DNA of 7,707 nt from the NCBI GenBank assembly GCA_947371645.1, contig CANBQJ010000173.1, positions 1 through 7,707 of the forward strand, written 5' to 3'. This document shows positions 5,886-7,707 of this stretch, piece by piece (the stretch's first letter is position 1; every line of letters starts with the position of its first letter). Both the position numbers and the translations under genes were made by a program. The notes beneath the pieces were generated by a model. That model searched no databases, was not told the DNA's origin, and saw only the letters and a list, made by a program, of their open reading frames with translations. Origin of the DNA: Burkholderiales bacterium (GTDB lineage Bacteria > Pseudomonadota > Gammaproteobacteria > Burkholderiales > Burkholderiaceae).

Positions 5886-6554
5886 ATGGCTGATCGCACC
5901 GCCCCCACCCAACGCCTCCTCCTGCTCGGCGCCACTGGCGCGGTGGGCCAATGCGTGCTGGCCCAGGCCCTGGCCGACCTGCGCGTCGGTCAGGTCGTGG
6001 CGCCCACCCGCCGCCCGCTGCCGCCCCACCCGAAGCTGCTCAACCCGGTGATCGACTTCCAGCACCTGCCGGCAGACGCCGACTGGCTGCACTGCGATGC
6101 CGTGGTCTGCGCTCTGGGCAGCACCATCCGCCAGGCTGGCTCGCAAGCGGCGTTCGCGGCCGTGGACCGCGACCTGCCCATCGCCCTGGGTCGCCTGGCC
6201 CGTGCGGCCGGCGCGCGCAGCTTCGCGCTCAACTCCTCGCTGGGCGCCAGCCTGCGCGGGACCTTCTACCTGCGCACCAAGGCGGAGGCCGAGGCCGGCC
6301 TGGCCGCGCAGGGCTGGCCCAGCCTCACCATCGTGCGGCCGTCCTTGATCGCTGCGCATCGCCAGCCGCCACGGCCAGGCGAAGTCGCGGGCCTGTGGCT
6401 GGCGCGGCTGCTGGGGCCACTGGTGCCCCGCAACTACCGACCGGTGAGCGCCGAGGCCATCGCCGCCTGCCTGCTGGACATGGCCCTGGCATCGCCCGAC
6501 ACATTCCGCATTGTGGAATCTTCCGAGTTGGCTGACCAGAAATCCGAGGGATGA
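5886..6554 (+). CDS. NAD(P)-binding oxidoreductase, TIP30/HTATIP2-like atypical SDR
   Basis: The 222-residue product is a compact Rossmann-fold protein of the extended or atypical short-chain dehydrogenase group. The nucleotide-binding motif GATGAVG lies at about 15-21. DAVVCALGSTIRQAG at about 70-84 matches the CLGTT(R)xxAG segment of TIP30/HTATIP2-like proteins, followed by the VDRD motif, a serine region (NSSLGA) and a YLRTKAEAE segment that carries the Tyr and Lys of the SDR pair. VRPSLI and a final helix complete the fold. Substrate and reaction are unknown for this group. The frame is open further upstream to GTG 5817, but the Rossmann strand begins just after ATG 5886, and 5817 would overlap the leader behind the terminator; AAGGA at 5868-5872 is a possible though distant ribosome site. 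It is the first host-like gene after the ssrA terminator. Confidence 0.88.
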   Translation: MADRTAPTQRLLLLGATGAVGQCVLAQALADLRVGQVVAPTRRPLPPHPKLLNPVIDFQHLPADADWLHCDAVVCALGSTIRQAGSQAAFAAVDRDLPIALGRLARAAGARSFALNSSLGASLRGTFYLRTKAEAEAGLAAQGWPSLTIVRPSLIAAHRQPPRPGEVAGLWLARLLGPLVPRNYRPVSAEAIAACLLDMALASPDTFRIVESSELADQKSEG

Positions 6555-6581
6555 TCGGAATAGTCCGAGTGTGCATTTGGC

Positions 6582-6611
6582 CCACTTTGCAAAAGCAAAA
6601 TGGACTAAAAT
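6582..6611 (+). promoter_or_regulatory. Palindrome and -10-like box upstream of the DUF6502 gene
   Basis: CCACTTTGC (6582-6590) and GCAAAATGG (6595-6603) form an inverted repeat with one mismatch around AAAA. TAAAAT at 6606-6611 differs from the -10 consensus by one base, in an otherwise GC-rich genome. No good -35 lies at 16-18 bases; the palindrome occupies that place, which could mean an activator- or repressor-bound operator. The gene start is 31 bases downstream of the box. Function is inferred from position. Confidence 0.4.
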
Positions 6612-6641
6612 CGGAAGCAAAGCCTGACACAAACACTCAAG

Positions 6642-7553
6642 ATGCCCGATTCTGCCGCCCCAAGTGCCTCACAGGCTGTGCGTGCGGCCCTGCGGGCGGT
6701 GCTGGTTCCCCTGGTGCGGCTGGCCATGGCCAAGGGCGTGCGTTATGCCGAAGTCGACGAACTGGTGCGTGACGTGTTCGTCAACGTGGCGCGCCAGGCC
6801 CACGCCGGTGTGCCGGTGCAGCGCTCGGTGAGCCGCATCAGCGCCTCCACCGGTCTGAACCGGCGTGAAGTCACCCGGCTGCTGCAGACGGGCCCCAGCA
6901 CCGAAGCCAAATCGCGCTCGCCCGCCACCGAGGTGTTTGCGCGCTGGATCAGCGACGCCGCCTGGCAGCACGACGGCCAGCCCCTGCGCCTGCCCCGCCT
7001 GGGTGCGGCGCCCAGCTTCGAGGCCCTGGCCAATTCCGTGAACCGCGACGTGCGGCCCCGCGCCTTGCTGGAAGAGCTGGTGCGGCTGGGCCTGGCCCGC
7101 GTGCACGAAGACGACCATGTGTCGCTCATCGAAGACCACTTCGTGCCCAGCCAGGACGAGGGCCAGATGCTGGACTTCCTGTCGGCCAACGTGGGCGACC
7201 ACCTTCACGCCGCTGTCGAAAACGTTGTGCAACATGGCAGCGTGCGTCACCTGGAACAGGCCCTGTTTGCCGACGACCTGTCGGCCAGCTCGATCGAGCA
7301 ACTGCGCCCGCAAGCCAACTCGCAATGGAAAGCCCTGGTGCGGGCCCTGATCCCCAAGGTGCAGCAGCACCTGGACCACGACAAGGCGCAAAGCCAGCCA
7401 CGCGACCACCGCGTGCGCATCGGCATGTACATGTACAGCGAGGCCATGCCCGCCCGCCTGAACGCCCCTGATGACGCGGCGGCCCCGGCGGCCGCCGAGC
7501 CGCTGGCGGGCCAGGCAGCGCAGCCCTCGCCAGAACAAACGAATCGGAGTTGA
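6642..7553 (+). CDS. DUF6502 family protein
   Basis: The 303-residue product resembles the DUF6502 family of proteobacteria, whose function is unknown. The N-terminal part (about 12-85) is helical with VLVPLVRLAMAKGVRYAEVDELVRDVFVNVA, then SVSRISASTGLNRREVTRLLQ, which reads like a helix-turn-helix or winged-helix segment and suggests nucleic acid binding. A middle region (about 95-165) has RWISDAAWQHDGQPLRLP and LLEELVRLGLARVHEDD, typical of the family. The C-terminal 35 residues are Ala/Pro rich and probably disordered. No signal peptide or membrane helix is seen. ATG 6642 has no strong Shine-Dalgarno sequence but starts the conserved part. The gene is 87 bases after the oxidoreductase and 2 bases before a lipoprotein gene, so the last two are very likely co-transcribed. 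Confidence 0.82.
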   Translation: MPDSAAPSASQAVRAALRAVLVPLVRLAMAKGVRYAEVDELVRDVFVNVARQAHAGVPVQRSVSRISASTGLNRREVTRLLQTGPSTEAKSRSPATEVFARWISDAAWQHDGQPLRLPRLGAAPSFEALANSVNRDVRPRALLEELVRLGLARVHEDDHVSLIEDHFVPSQDEGQMLDFLSANVGDHLHAAVENVVQHGSVRHLEQALFADDLSASSIEQLRPQANSQWKALVRALIPKVQQHLDHDKAQSQPRDHRVRIGMYMYSEAMPARLNAPDDAAAPAAAEPLAGQAAQPSPEQTNRS

Positions 7554-7555
7554 GG

Positions 7556-7707
7556 ATGGCCCACCTGGCACACGTGATCTGGCGCGCAAGCCGCCACAAG
7601 GGCTTGTGGCCCTGGCTGGCCGGACTGGCCGTGGCCGCCCTGGTCATCGGCTGTGGTGGCGGGGGCACGAGCACGGCCGGCAACGGCGTGGGCGTGGGGG
7701 GGACGGG
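7556..7707 (+). CDS. Glycine-rich lipoprotein, probably DUF5666 type (3' end outside window)
   Basis: ATG 7556 lies 2 bases after the DUF6502 stop, with GGAG (7546-7549) 6 bases upstream. The first 50 residues form a lipoprotein signal: a basic region with several Arg, Lys and His residues, hydrophobic core LAGLAVAALVI, and lipobox VIGC with the acylated cysteine at residue 33. A Gly/Ser/Thr-rich linker follows (CGGGGTSTAGNGVGVGGT). The rather long n-region could mean a later start, but no later ATG or well-placed start is seen. DUF6502 genes are often followed by DUF5666 lipoproteins that begin with just such a glycine-rich segment; the domain itself is beyond the window edge, so that assignment is inference. 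Confidence 0.75.
   Translation, partial: MAHLAHVIWRASRHKGLWPWLAGLAVAALVIGCGGGGTSTAGNGVGVGGT

Noticed and set aside
1..7707. CRISPR arrays, toxin-antitoxin pairs or a visible integrase
   Set aside because: No regularly spaced repeats, no small paired genes with toxin-like features, and no RxxR-Y type integrase motif could be read on either strand.

Overview
The window reads as chromosomal DNA of a GC-rich betaproteobacterium, most likely Burkholderiales. The basis is the strong G/C preference at third codon positions in most genes, the HAE1-type efflux pump, the DUF6502-plus-lipoprotein gene pair, and a tmRNA-type 3' end of proteobacterial form. This placement is inference; no species can be named.

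Left block (1-4964). The end of a type I signal peptidase gene (lepB-like) is followed by a gap of about 390 bases holding a perfect hairpin and a doubtful 56-codon minus-strand ORF. Then comes a two-gene efflux operon on the plus strand: an inner-membrane RND permease (1058 aa) and its periplasmic adaptor (about 396 aa), separated by 2 bases. Together they would export substrates using proton motive force. The outer-membrane channel gene often found as a third member is not present; the operon ends abruptly.

Middle block (4965-5742). Directly after the adaptor stop codon, base composition and codon use change. The sequence continues with the C-terminal two-thirds of a DnaC-type helicase loader lacking its N-terminal part, then two tandem hairpins (the second a good terminator), a gene-free stretch, a tandem TGGGGGCAACT repeat, and the last 20 bases of a tmRNA-like (ssrA) gene whose 5' remainder is absent. 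This is the pattern expected at the right end of a mobile element integrated into the 3' end of ssrA: a displaced 3' fragment (attR-like) with the native terminator still behind it. No integrase gene is visible, so the element is decayed or its integrase lies elsewhere.

Right block (5743-7707). After the terminator, GC-rich genes resume: a TIP30/HTATIP2-like NAD(P)-binding protein, a DUF6502 protein, and, 2 bases further, the start of a glycine-rich lipoprotein that runs off the window and is probably of the DUF5666 type.

The main point for a second look is the junction at 4965-5742. A displaced ssrA end implies that element DNA lies to its left, so the efflux operon is either cargo of an ssrA-integrated island or has been joined to an island remnant by a deletion that may also have removed its outer-membrane channel gene.
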